Assembly (NCBI RefSeq): GCF_039521975.1
Contig: NZ_BAAACZ010000003.1
Span: forward strand, 62,001 to 126,000
Direction: 5' to 3'
DNA: 64,000 bases
Origin: Alkalibacillus silvisoli
GTDB lineage: Bacteria; Bacillota; Bacilli; Bacillales; Alkalibacillaceae
Shown here: in pieces, positions 7,683 through 15,010 of the stretch
How positions within the stretch are numbered: position 1 is the stretch's first letter
Layout of the letters: each line of letters begins with the position of its first letter
Position numbers and translations under genes: made by a program
The notes under the pieces: model-generated
What the model was told of the DNA's origin: nothing
The model's input: only the letters and a program-made list of their open reading frames with translations
The model's database searches: none

Positions 7683-8363
7683 TTATCGTCGACTTTTAGC
7701 AATCATAATAAATTTAACCAACTGTAAGACAGCCATTAGCGTACTAGCGACATAAGTAAGTGCTGCAGCATTCAATACTTTACTGACACCACTGACTTCA
7801 TTATTTGAAATCATGCCGAGTTTAACTAGCTGATCTTTAGCCCGGCTACTAGCATTGAACTCAACTGGCAATGTTACGACTTGGAATAGTACAGCAGCGG
7901 AGAATAGAATAATCCCGATTGTAATTAGGTTAAACATCTCTAAGAAAATACCACCAATTAATAACATAGGTGCAAGCTGCGAACCGAAATTAGCTACAGG
8001 GAAAATCTTATGACGTAGCACTAACATCGAATAGTTAGAGGCATCCTGAATCGCGTGCCCCACTTCATGCGCTGCAACAGACAACGACGAAATTGAATTA
8101 CCATTATAAACGGGATCTGATAACCGCACCGTTTTCGCCCGAGGGTCATAGTGATCAGACAGTGTACCACTTTTAGAACGTTCAATCTTGACATCGTGCA
8201 ACCCTTCTTGATCAAGAATCTGCCTTGCCACTTGCGCCCCATTCATACCAGCAGACGCTTGCACTTTCGACCACTTCTCAAAATTTCCTTTAACCTTTGA
8301 CTGCGCCCACATAGCTAGACCGAGAGCTGCAAATATTAATATATCCATTGGGTGGAAAAACAT
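7683..8363 (-). CDS. yugP: YugP-type membrane zinc metallopeptidase
   Basis: This encodes 226 residues, the usual length of YugP. There is an N-terminal helix (about 5-20). The zinc site HEVGH is at residues 99-103 within 'SVAAHEVGHAIQDA', and further helices follow after residue 120. The conserved 'ARAKDQLVKLGMIS' type region follows, here as SSRAKDQL. It is a predicted membrane-bound protease of peptidase family DUF/PF04298 whose substrate is unknown. It is the first gene of the TetR-controlled operon. Confidence 0.88.
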   Translation of the reverse strand: MFFHPMDILIFAALGLAMWAQSKVKGNFEKWSKVQASAGMNGAQVARQILDQEGLHDVKIERSKSGTLSDHYDPRAKTVRLSDPVYNGNSISSLSVAAHEVGHAIQDASNYSMLVLRHKIFPVANFGSQLAPMLLIGGIFLEMFNLITIGIILFSAAVLFQVVTLPVEFNASSRAKDQLVKLGMISNNEVSGVSKVLNAAALTYVASTLMAVLQLVKFIMIAKSRR

Positions 8364-8390
8364 CGTTTCCTCGTCCTTTCATAATTAGAG

Positions 8391-8461
8391 TGACCATTCA
8401 GTCAAAAAAATGACTAACTGGTCATAATGCTATTTTATAAGAAAAAGAACTACTTATTCAA
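8391..8461 (-). promoter_or_regulatory. Promoter and TetR-type operator of the yugP operon
   Basis: On the minus strand a -35 TTGAAT (8456-8461) and a -10 TATAAA (8434-8439) are 16 bases apart. Just downstream is a two-arm inverted repeat: TGACCATTCAGTCA at 8391-8404 and, on the other side, TGACTAACTGGTCA at 8411-8424. A repressor bound there would block transcription. The nearest candidate is the TetR protein encoded at the end of the same operon. Confidence 0.7.
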
Positions 8462-8517
8462 TCAAAAAGTTTGTGAACTATACTTAGTATAGTCAACAAA
8501 ATCCCCTTCTAACGGTA

Positions 8518-8748
8518 CGAGAGGCTCAAAGAAGTGCCCGAGAGGCTCAAAAACCGGTTCAAGAAGCTCAAAGAAGTGCTCGAGAGGCTCAAAAATCGGT
8601 TCAAGAGGCTCAAAGAAGTGCCCGAGAGGCTCAAAAACCGGTTCAAGAAGCTCAAAGAAGTGCTCGAGAGGCTCAAAAACCGGTTCGAGAAGCTCAAAGA
8701 AGTGTTCGAGAGGCTCAAAAACCGGTTCGAGAAGTTCATAGAATTACC
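8518..8748. repeat. 21-bp tandem array, GAGGCTCAAA type, 11 copies
   Basis: Eleven units of exactly 21 bp run without a gap. The core is CGAGAGGCTCAAA followed by a variable end. Two unit types (ending in GAAGTG.. and in ACCGGTT) largely alternate, giving a 42-bp higher-order period. Because 21 is a multiple of three, both strands stay open, and both translations are simple heptads. I read it as non-coding because neither ORF has a ribosome site or a defined end. Confidence 0.85.
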
Positions 8749-8943
8749 CATGAGGCTTGTAGAATCATCATTTGAAGTAAGAGAGTTTATATAGGAAAAT
8801 ACTAGTGACTAATTGTTGCTAGTGATAGAATGTACAAAGGTAGTTAAGGAATTTGAGCGATTCTCTCACGCAGACGTGATGAAAGCCTTATGAATAACTT
8901 TAAAATGCAGCAAAAGTTAATGAATATGTAAGGAGGGCTCCTT
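8749..8943 (+). other. Intergenic region before the DUF2075 helicase gene
   Basis: No gene is seen. The region probably holds the promoter of the nuclease-helicase / OLD gene pair, but no clear -35/-10 pair stands out. The ribosome site at the end (AAGGAGGGCTCCTT, 8930-8943) is itself a perfect palindrome ending next to the ATG. Confidence 0.4.
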
Positions 8944-10866
8944 ATGATTGTGTATGAGGCGACTAAGGATGAGTTTTTGGGTGACGTTTTTAATGATGAT
9001 CTCGTGCCGAATATCATTAATAATTATTCAAAAAAAGTCGGTAAAATAAATGAAGCAGAGGTTCGATCGTGGGATAATTCTATGCAATACATGTATCGTG
9101 TACTAACTGATCCTACTATTCCTGAAAATGCAGGCGTGGCGATTGAGTTTAAGATCCCTTACACATCAAAACGTGTTGACTTTTTAATAACAGGTAAAAA
9201 AGAAGATGAAGATTCGGTTGTAATTGTGGAGTTAAAACAATGGGATCAGGTTGAAAAGGTTGAGGGGAAAGAGGCTATTGTGAAGACTTTCTTCCGTCAT
9301 GGCTTGAGGGAAACTACCCATCCTTCTTATCAGGCATGGTCTTATGCTTCTTTAATAAAAGATTATAATGAGAACGTTCAAGAAGATTCTATTGAGATGT
9401 ACCCTTGTGCATACTTACATAATTACTTAAAACATGATGATGATCCACTAACCGACAGCTATTATAGCTTTTATATTGATCAAGCTCCTGTTTTTGTTAA
9501 AGGTGAAGCGGCTAAGCTACGCGATTTTATAAAAAGGCATGTTCAATACGGGGATGATAAGGAAAACATTTATAAAATTGAAAGTGGAAAAATTCGCCCT
9601 TCAAAATCTCTTCAGGATTCATTAAATAGTATGCTTCAAGGAAATGAAGAGTTCACCATGATTGATGAGCAAAAAGTAGTATATGAAACAGCACTAGAAT
9701 TAGCTAATAAAGCTTCTCGTACTAATTCGAAACAAGTTCTTGTAGTAGAGGGTGGTCCTGGTACAGGGAAATCAGTTTTAGCGATAAATTTATTAGTAGA
9801 ACTAACGAAGCGGAATATGGTGAGTCAATATGTCACGAAAAATGCAACACCTCGCCATGTCTATTCAACAAAGCTTAAGAAAGACTTTAGAAAAACACAT
9901 ATAGATAATCTATTTAAAGGCTCTGGTAGTTATGTAGACACACCTAAAGATGAATTTGATGTTTTAGTTGTTGATGAGGCTCACCGTCTTAATGAAAAAT
10001 CAGGTTTGTTCCAAAATCTTGGTGAAAATCAGATGAAAGAAATTATTCAATCATCAAAACTCTCAATCTTTTTCATTGATGAACACCAACGCGTTACATT
10101 AAAGGATATTGGTGGAACAGAGCAAATTAAACGTTTTGCACGAGGATTAGATGGTGAAGTCCATACAACACAGCTACAATCACAATTCAGGTGTAACGGT
10201 TCAGATGGTTATCTAGCTTGGTTAGATGATGTCTTACAAATAAGGGAAACAGCTAATAGTGATTCTATAGGAAGGGATTATGACTTTCGTATATATCGCG
10301 ATCCCAACGACATGCGTCAAGAAGTAGAACGGTTAAACAATATTAATAATAAATCTAGAATGTTAGCGGGCTATTGCTGGGAGTGGGAAAAAGACAAGCG
10401 CGATGACACTAATCATTTTGATATTCAGATACCAGAATACAACTTTAATATTAGTTGGAACTTAGGCAACACACAAACCTGGGCTATAGATGATACATCA
10501 GTTAATGAAGCAGGCTGTATTCATACATGTCAAGGATTAGAATTTGATTATGTTGGGGTAATTATTGGTGAAGACCTAGTATTTCGAGATGGGGAAGTAC
10601 AAACGGATTACACCAAACGCGCTAAAACAGATCAGTCTTTACGTGGGATCAAAAAGAGAATGAAAGAAAATCCTGAAGACGCACATAAAATTGCCGATGA
10701 TATTATTCGAAACACTTATAGAACACTTATGACGCGGGGCCAGAAAGGTTGTTTTGTTTACTGTGTTGACGAGGAATTAGCTGAGTATTTATCGCAGCGG
10801 TTAAACAGCACCTATCAATTAAGCGATGAATCGTTATTAGCAGCTGAAGAACAGAGGGGATACTAA
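8944..10866 (+). CDS. PD-(D/E)XK nuclease plus DUF2075 (COG3410) helicase
   Basis: This encodes 640 residues. The N-terminal about 120 residues contain a nuclease-like core, with D79 in 'KRVDFLITG' and E96-x-K98 in 'VVIVELKQ'. The helicase part has Walker A at 270-277 (GGPGTGKS), Walker B at 344-347 (DEAH in 'VLVVDEAHRL'), and late motifs 'CQGLEFDYVGVIIGED' and 'NTYRTLMTRGQKG' typical of superfamily 1 and DUF2075. This architecture occurs in bacterial defence loci and in Schlafen-like group helicases. The next gene starts 24 bases later. Likely role: nucleic-acid sensing or cutting together with the OLD protein; this is inference. Confidence 0.85.
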   Translation: MIVYEATKDEFLGDVFNDDLVPNIINNYSKKVGKINEAEVRSWDNSMQYMYRVLTDPTIPENAGVAIEFKIPYTSKRVDFLITGKKEDEDSVVIVELKQWDQVEKVEGKEAIVKTFFRHGLRETTHPSYQAWSYASLIKDYNENVQEDSIEMYPCAYLHNYLKHDDDPLTDSYYSFYIDQAPVFVKGEAAKLRDFIKRHVQYGDDKENIYKIESGKIRPSKSLQDSLNSMLQGNEEFTMIDEQKVVYETALELANKASRTNSKQVLVVEGGPGTGKSVLAINLLVELTKRNMVSQYVTKNATPRHVYSTKLKKDFRKTHIDNLFKGSGSYVDTPKDEFDVLVVDEAHRLNEKSGLFQNLGENQMKEIIQSSKLSIFFIDEHQRVTLKDIGGTEQIKRFARGLDGEVHTTQLQSQFRCNGSDGYLAWLDDVLQIRETANSDSIGRDYDFRIYRDPNDMRQEVERLNNINNKSRMLAGYCWEWEKDKRDDTNHFDIQIPEYNFNISWNLGNTQTWAIDDTSVNEAGCIHTCQGLEFDYVGVIIGEDLVFRDGEVQTDYTKRAKTDQSLRGIKKRMKENPEDAHKIADDIIRNTYRTLMTRGQKGCFVYCVDEELAEYLSQRLNSTYQLSDESLLAAEEQRGY

Positions 10867-10890
10867 ATTAGTCGAAAGGGAGGAGTAATT

Positions 10891-12612
10891 GTGCAATTAA
10901 CTAAGTTTAGTGTATCAAATTTCAAGGTATTTAAAGACAAGTTTGAAATTGACTTTAATAATGATTCTATTGCAATTTTGACTGGAAGAAACAATACTGG
11001 GAAGTCTACAATTCTTGAAGCAATATATAGGTTTTTTCAAACAGAATCAAAACCTAAAACTATCTCAAGTGATAGTTTTTCTGACAAGCGTAAAGAGATT
11101 ATTATGCACGCTACGTTCCAAGAAGATGATGGTATATATCAAATTACTAAGAAGTATAGTATAGAATCAGCTCCAAAATTTTATAAGGACGATAAAGAAA
11201 TAAAAAAGAATCATTCATTCAGAGAGAAATTTGAAGAAATCATAGAAAATAAGCCTTTCTATATTACTCCTTCAATGTTACCTGATGATATAAACAACTT
11301 AATTCAAGAAATTTATGCAGAGATTCTCAAAGGTGATTTGGAGAATTTGGAGAGAATTGAAAACATGGATGAAGAAACTGAAGAGGATGAAGGAATAGTT
11401 GAATTAGCTAGGGAATATTCTGGTTTAAAAAAGGCTTACCCACTTTTTCTTAAGAAGTTAAAGGAACAAACTGATGAAGTTCTAATTGATATTAGCTCAG
11501 CGGTATCAAGTGATCTGAATAGTTTGTTCTCAACTAATAGCTTGTCTTTAAATGTTATAGGAGGAGAAAGCGAAGGGTTTTCATCTAGCGAAATATTAAA
11601 ATCAACAAATTCTAGTGTAAATATAGACAAGGATAGTAAAACGGGTATGCCACTTTCTAATCAAGGTACAGGTTTGCAAAGAATGAGCTTGATTTATTTA
11701 ATTCAAAATATGATTTCAAAACAACTTATGGGCGGGAGTAGAAATAAGCTTTTACTAATTGATGAACCGGAGGCATTTTTACACCCAGAAGCAGTAAGAG
11801 CGCTTAGTAGATCGTTATATGAAATCGGAGAGGAAATGCCATTAATGGTCTCAACACATTCACCTATTTTAATTAACCTCTCAGAAAATCATACATCCAT
11901 TCAAGTATTTAGAGTAGGTGAAAATGAAGCTATTCAATTATATCAATCACACACTGAACAGTTTGATGAAAATGATATTAAAAACATGAGGATACTTAAT
12001 TATGTTGACTCATATATAAATGAATTTTTCTTTTCAGAAAATATAGTAATTGTTGAGGGAGATACGGAATACATTGCTTTTAATCATTATTCCCAACTAA
12101 CTAACAAAAATTTACACATAATAAGAGCAAGAGGCAAGTCAACAATTTGTACTCTAATGAAAATATTGAACCAATTTAATTCTAGATATACTGTGTTACA
12201 TGATATTGATAATAAGGAAAGCTATTCTTTGCCGACATTAAAATCTCAGTTAACTAACTGCAAAAATATTTATCAACTTAAGGGAGAGAACGTTGATATA
12301 ATTACTTCTATAAATAATTTTGAAACTGCAATTGGTATAGGGGAAGTAAAGGGCAAAGACAAAACTAGAACGATATATGAAATTATAAATGATGAAAAAG
12401 GTGAGTATTCTGAAGCTAAGCAGAAAGTAGAGAACTTATTTAATTGCATTGTCTCGAATAATGTTGGAGAAATAGAAAATTCGGGAGGCTTTCGTTATAT
12501 CAGTGGTGAAGAAGAGTATGAACAGCTTTTCAAACCATTATTAGAAGTATCTATACAAAAAGCAGATGTTGAAGATGAAGTAGCGGTTACTAATAATAGA
12601 TTGTTCGAATAA
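10891..12612 (+). CDS. OLD-family ATPase with TOPRIM nuclease domain
   Basis: This encodes 573 residues. The ABC-type ATPase part has Walker A at 32-40 (GRNNTGKST), a signature region around 'SNQGTGLQRMSLIYLIQ', Walker B with D291-E292 in 'LLIDEPEAFLHPEA', and 'MVSTHSPILI' as switch region. The C-terminal TOPRIM domain has E389 in 'IVIVEGDTE' and D438-x-D440 in 'VLHDID'. This is the layout of OLD nucleases such as GajA of Gabija. Start codon GTG 10891 follows GGGAGGAG. The gene is more AT-rich than its neighbours, which suggests transfer. It is paired with a DUF2075 helicase rather than a UvrD-like GajB. Confidence 0.85.
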   Translation: MQLTKFSVSNFKVFKDKFEIDFNNDSIAILTGRNNTGKSTILEAIYRFFQTESKPKTISSDSFSDKRKEIIMHATFQEDDGIYQITKKYSIESAPKFYKDDKEIKKNHSFREKFEEIIENKPFYITPSMLPDDINNLIQEIYAEILKGDLENLERIENMDEETEEDEGIVELAREYSGLKKAYPLFLKKLKEQTDEVLIDISSAVSSDLNSLFSTNSLSLNVIGGESEGFSSSEILKSTNSSVNIDKDSKTGMPLSNQGTGLQRMSLIYLIQNMISKQLMGGSRNKLLLIDEPEAFLHPEAVRALSRSLYEIGEEMPLMVSTHSPILINLSENHTSIQVFRVGENEAIQLYQSHTEQFDENDIKNMRILNYVDSYINEFFFSENIVIVEGDTEYIAFNHYSQLTNKNLHIIRARGKSTICTLMKILNQFNSRYTVLHDIDNKESYSLPTLKSQLTNCKNIYQLKGENVDIITSINNFETAIGIGEVKGKDKTRTIYEIINDEKGEYSEAKQKVENLFNCIVSNNVGEIENSGGFRYISGEEEYEQLFKPLLEVSIQKADVEDEVAVTNNRLFE

Positions 12613-12643
12613 AGAGGACTAACTCAGCGTTAATCCTCTTTTT
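12612..12643. terminator. Terminator after the OLD gene
   Basis: A stem AAGAGGA / TCCTCTT with a paired inner TAAC/GTTA is followed by TTT. It overlaps the end of the convergent small membrane gene, so it may serve both. Confidence 0.65.
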
Positions 12644-12935
12644 CATTCTCTTTCTTTACCTCACTAACCCAACTTCTAAGTGGTTGGTTTGATTCGTTTG
12701 TTGGATCTTGCTCCCCAATAGAGTGACTGATTTTTTCGTTCATTGTGTGGAGTAGTCTAATGACTTCAGCAAAGCCGATGAAAAGCATTCCTGTTATAAA
12801 TGCTTGGAGAATGATGAGTAGGCCGGTTAGTGCGTGATCAATCATGACGACACTTCCAATGATCACGCCAATTAGGAAGATGGCATACCCAATAATTTTA
12901 ATGATCTTGGCGATGTCATTTTGTGTATGTTCCAC
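12630..12935 (-). CDS. Small two-helix membrane protein of unknown function
   Basis: The 101-residue protein has two hydrophobic helices (about 10-32 and 36-58), then a polar, acidic C-terminal tail with many Glu, Asn and Ser. GAGGG precedes the ATG. I do not recognise a family. It lies between the OLD gene and the DEAH helicase gene on the opposite strand, so it is not in the same transcript as either. Confidence 0.6.
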   Translation of the reverse strand: MEHTQNDIAKIIKIIGYAIFLIGVIIGSVVMIDHALTGLLIILQAFITGMLFIGFAEVIRLLHTMNEKISHSIGEQDPTNESNQPLRSWVSEVKKENEKED

Positions 12936-13031
12936 CCTCTATTCCCCCTTTCATATAATTACCTTCACCACCATGTTACCACTTAATACCAAATTAAAGT
13001 ACGGTTTAGACAACATTTCCCCGTTCGTTTT

Positions 13032-13056
13032 CTATCATTTTGTTATAAAATGATAG
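13032..13056 (+). promoter_or_regulatory. Inverted repeat in the DEAH helicase promoter region
   Basis: A perfect 10-bp inverted repeat (CTATCATTTT / AAAATGATAG) with a 5-base centre contains a TATAAA that could be the -10 box. It lies 27 bases before the start codon. A bound repressor would block this promoter. No adjacent regulator gene is obvious. Confidence 0.5.
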
Positions 13057-13083
13057 AAGAATGATAGGAGAGGTTGATGAAGA

Positions 13084-14814
13084 GTGTCTGCGTTTTTATC
13101 GAATCAAGAGATTAATCGTGCGGTTGATCTGTTAATGAATACATATGAAGTTCCAGGTCGCCTGATTCAGGGGCTTTTAGGAAAAGAGAATATGAAGGAG
13201 ATTAGTCGCCATTACAGGACATTTCAAGGGGTGAATTTAACAACTAAGGAATTGGCACGAATGGTCGTTATTGAAAAAGGGGCTGAGTTACTTAAGGGAA
13301 GTCATCAGGCAGTAAGACAGCTTCGTGAGCATCTGTTAAGGCAATTGCCGGATGAACAGCTAGTTGCGCTATATGAACGGAATCCGAGAAGTGGAAAGAA
13401 GATTACATCGCCGTCTTATATGTATAAGGCTTTAGCTGAAAAACGTTGGAGTGATGGACGTGTGTGGCCGCGGGATTTTGTTGTGACACTTGGTTTTCCG
13501 CTCGTGTTCTCTGGAGTTAAAGTGCCGCAAGCAACTAAACAATCAGCTGTTATGGATGTTGAAGCGCGTAAGCCTGTGCCTCCTTTAGTCGATTTTCAAG
13601 CGCAGTTGAAAGATGACATGTTAGATGTCTTAGAGCTTAATGGTGACAGAACGCGTTGTATCGTAACACTTCCAACTGGTGGTGGTAAGACGCGGGTGGC
13701 GGTAGAAAGCTTTATTGAGTGGATGCATGTACATTTCTCAGAGCAGAAGTATATGATTTGGATTGCGCAAAGTGCTGAGTTGTGTGAACAGGCGATCTCA
13801 TGTATTGCGGATATGTGGCAAGAGAAGGAGTATCCTGAATCGCTACGAATCTATCGTTATTTTAACGGTCATGACATAGGTATAGAAGATTTAACTGGTG
13901 GTGCAGTTGTTGCAAGCATTCAGCAAATTGTTTCAAGACTGAAGGGTGAAGATCCTGTTTTAACGGAAATCTTGCAAAATTGTGGGGCAATGATTATTGA
14001 TGAGGCACATCACGCAGCTGCTCCTAGTTATAAATTGTTAATTAATAAAGCGCGTGAACTATGTGGTGAAGACCTTTTTCCGGTATGTGGGTTGACGGCA
14101 ACACCTGGACGTAGTTTTGGTGAGACAGATCAGCTTGTAGGTGAGTTTGAGGCTCATCTTATAAAACCAAAACTACCAAACTATGCGGAATATGAGGTTA
14201 ATCCGATTAGCTTCTTTAGAGATGAAGGCTATTTAGCGACGCCTGTTCACATTATTCATGAATCAGGAAAAGACTATGAAGTGGATGAAGACAAGATCGA
14301 TGAGAATCATGACTTGAATAAAGAATTTCTAAAAGTGTTAGCAGCTGATGAAGAGCGGAATGAAATGATTATTGAGCGGTTACTTGATATTCCTAAAGGT
14401 AAGCCAGCTTTAGTTTATGCTTGTACAGTTGAACATGCTGAGTTTTTATCATCTGTGATGAACGCATTAGGGAGAAAGGCGGCTTCTATTTCTTCGCAAA
14501 CATCAAAAGGGTTAAGACGGATTTATATCGACGCCTTTAAAAATGGTGAGCTTGACTATTTGTTTAACTACGGGGTGTTAACGACCGGTTTTGACGCGCC
14601 TAATACAGAATACATTGTGATCACAAGGCCAACGACGAGTGATATTTTATATGAACAAATTATTGGTCGCGGCTTACGAGGACCTAAGTTTGGTGGGACA
14701 GAACAATGTGCGATTATTGATTTTGCTGATAACTTAATGCGTCTCGGTAAACCGTTAGCTTATACCCGTTTTGAACAATTTTGGGGTGCGGAAAAGGTGG
14801 AAAATCTAAGGTAA
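13084..14814 (+). CDS. DEAD/DEAH-box (superfamily 2) helicase with unassigned N-terminal domain
   Basis: This encodes 576 residues from GTG 13084 (AGGAGAGG 11 bases upstream). About 160 N-terminal residues match no family I know. The helicase core shows motif I 'VTLPTGGGKTRVAV' (about 200), motif II 'MIIDEAHHA' (about 315), motif III 'GLTATPGR' and motif VI 'QIIGRGLRGPKFGG' (about 540). This pattern is close to the type III restriction/SSL2 group of DNA translocases. A nearly empty stretch and an array separate it from the UvrD gene. Housekeeping repair or defence are both possible. Confidence 0.8.
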   Translation: MSAFLSNQEINRAVDLLMNTYEVPGRLIQGLLGKENMKEISRHYRTFQGVNLTTKELARMVVIEKGAELLKGSHQAVRQLREHLLRQLPDEQLVALYERNPRSGKKITSPSYMYKALAEKRWSDGRVWPRDFVVTLGFPLVFSGVKVPQATKQSAVMDVEARKPVPPLVDFQAQLKDDMLDVLELNGDRTRCIVTLPTGGGKTRVAVESFIEWMHVHFSEQKYMIWIAQSAELCEQAISCIADMWQEKEYPESLRIYRYFNGHDIGIEDLTGGAVVASIQQIVSRLKGEDPVLTEILQNCGAMIIDEAHHAAAPSYKLLINKARELCGEDLFPVCGLTATPGRSFGETDQLVGEFEAHLIKPKLPNYAEYEVNPISFFRDEGYLATPVHIIHESGKDYEVDEDKIDENHDLNKEFLKVLAADEERNEMIIERLLDIPKGKPALVYACTVEHAEFLSSVMNALGRKAASISSQTSKGLRRIYIDAFKNGELDYLFNYGVLTTGFDAPNTEYIVITRPTTSDILYEQIIGRGLRGPKFGGTEQCAIIDFADNLMRLGKPLAYTRFEQFWGAEKVENLR

Positions 14815-14864
14815 GTGATTGAGTTGACTTACTTTTTTTAAGTAGAAGGACATATCACTTTTTT

Positions 14865-14962
14865 TCGCCTGAAAAAAACATAATCAGGCGATTTCAGCAT
14901 TTTTCAGGCGAAATAATCATTTTTTCAGGCGAACGTTGAAATATATAGGCGAACGCCTGATT
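14865..14962. repeat. TCAGGCGA-type array, 20-23 bp spacing
   Basis: It opens with a hairpin (TCGCCTGA 14865-14872, TCAGGCGA 14884-14891), continues with direct copies of TCAGGCGA at 14904 and 14925 and one AGGCGAACG at 14947, and closes with the inverted unit CGCCTGATTAA. The same core and the same inverted borders occur at 52622-52760. The opening hairpin could end transcription of the DEAH helicase gene. Confidence 0.75.
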
Positions 14963-15010
14963 AACCATGGTAGAATGATAGAAGAGTGTCCAATTAGAAG
15001 GAGTACTAGC

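Noticed and set aside
8509..8794. Open frames on both strands through the 21-bp array, giving coiled-coil-like heptad proteins
   Set aside because: The period is a multiple of three, so all copies stay in frame by chance. Neither ORF has a ribosome site, and the same kind of array elsewhere has a 20-bp period, which cannot encode a constant peptide.
10891..12612. A complete Gabija system
   Set aside because: The OLD protein resembles GajA, but the adjacent helicase is a DUF2075 nuclease fusion. The UvrD-like gene is 2.4 kb away, YjcD-like, and separated by a convergent gene, an array and another helicase.
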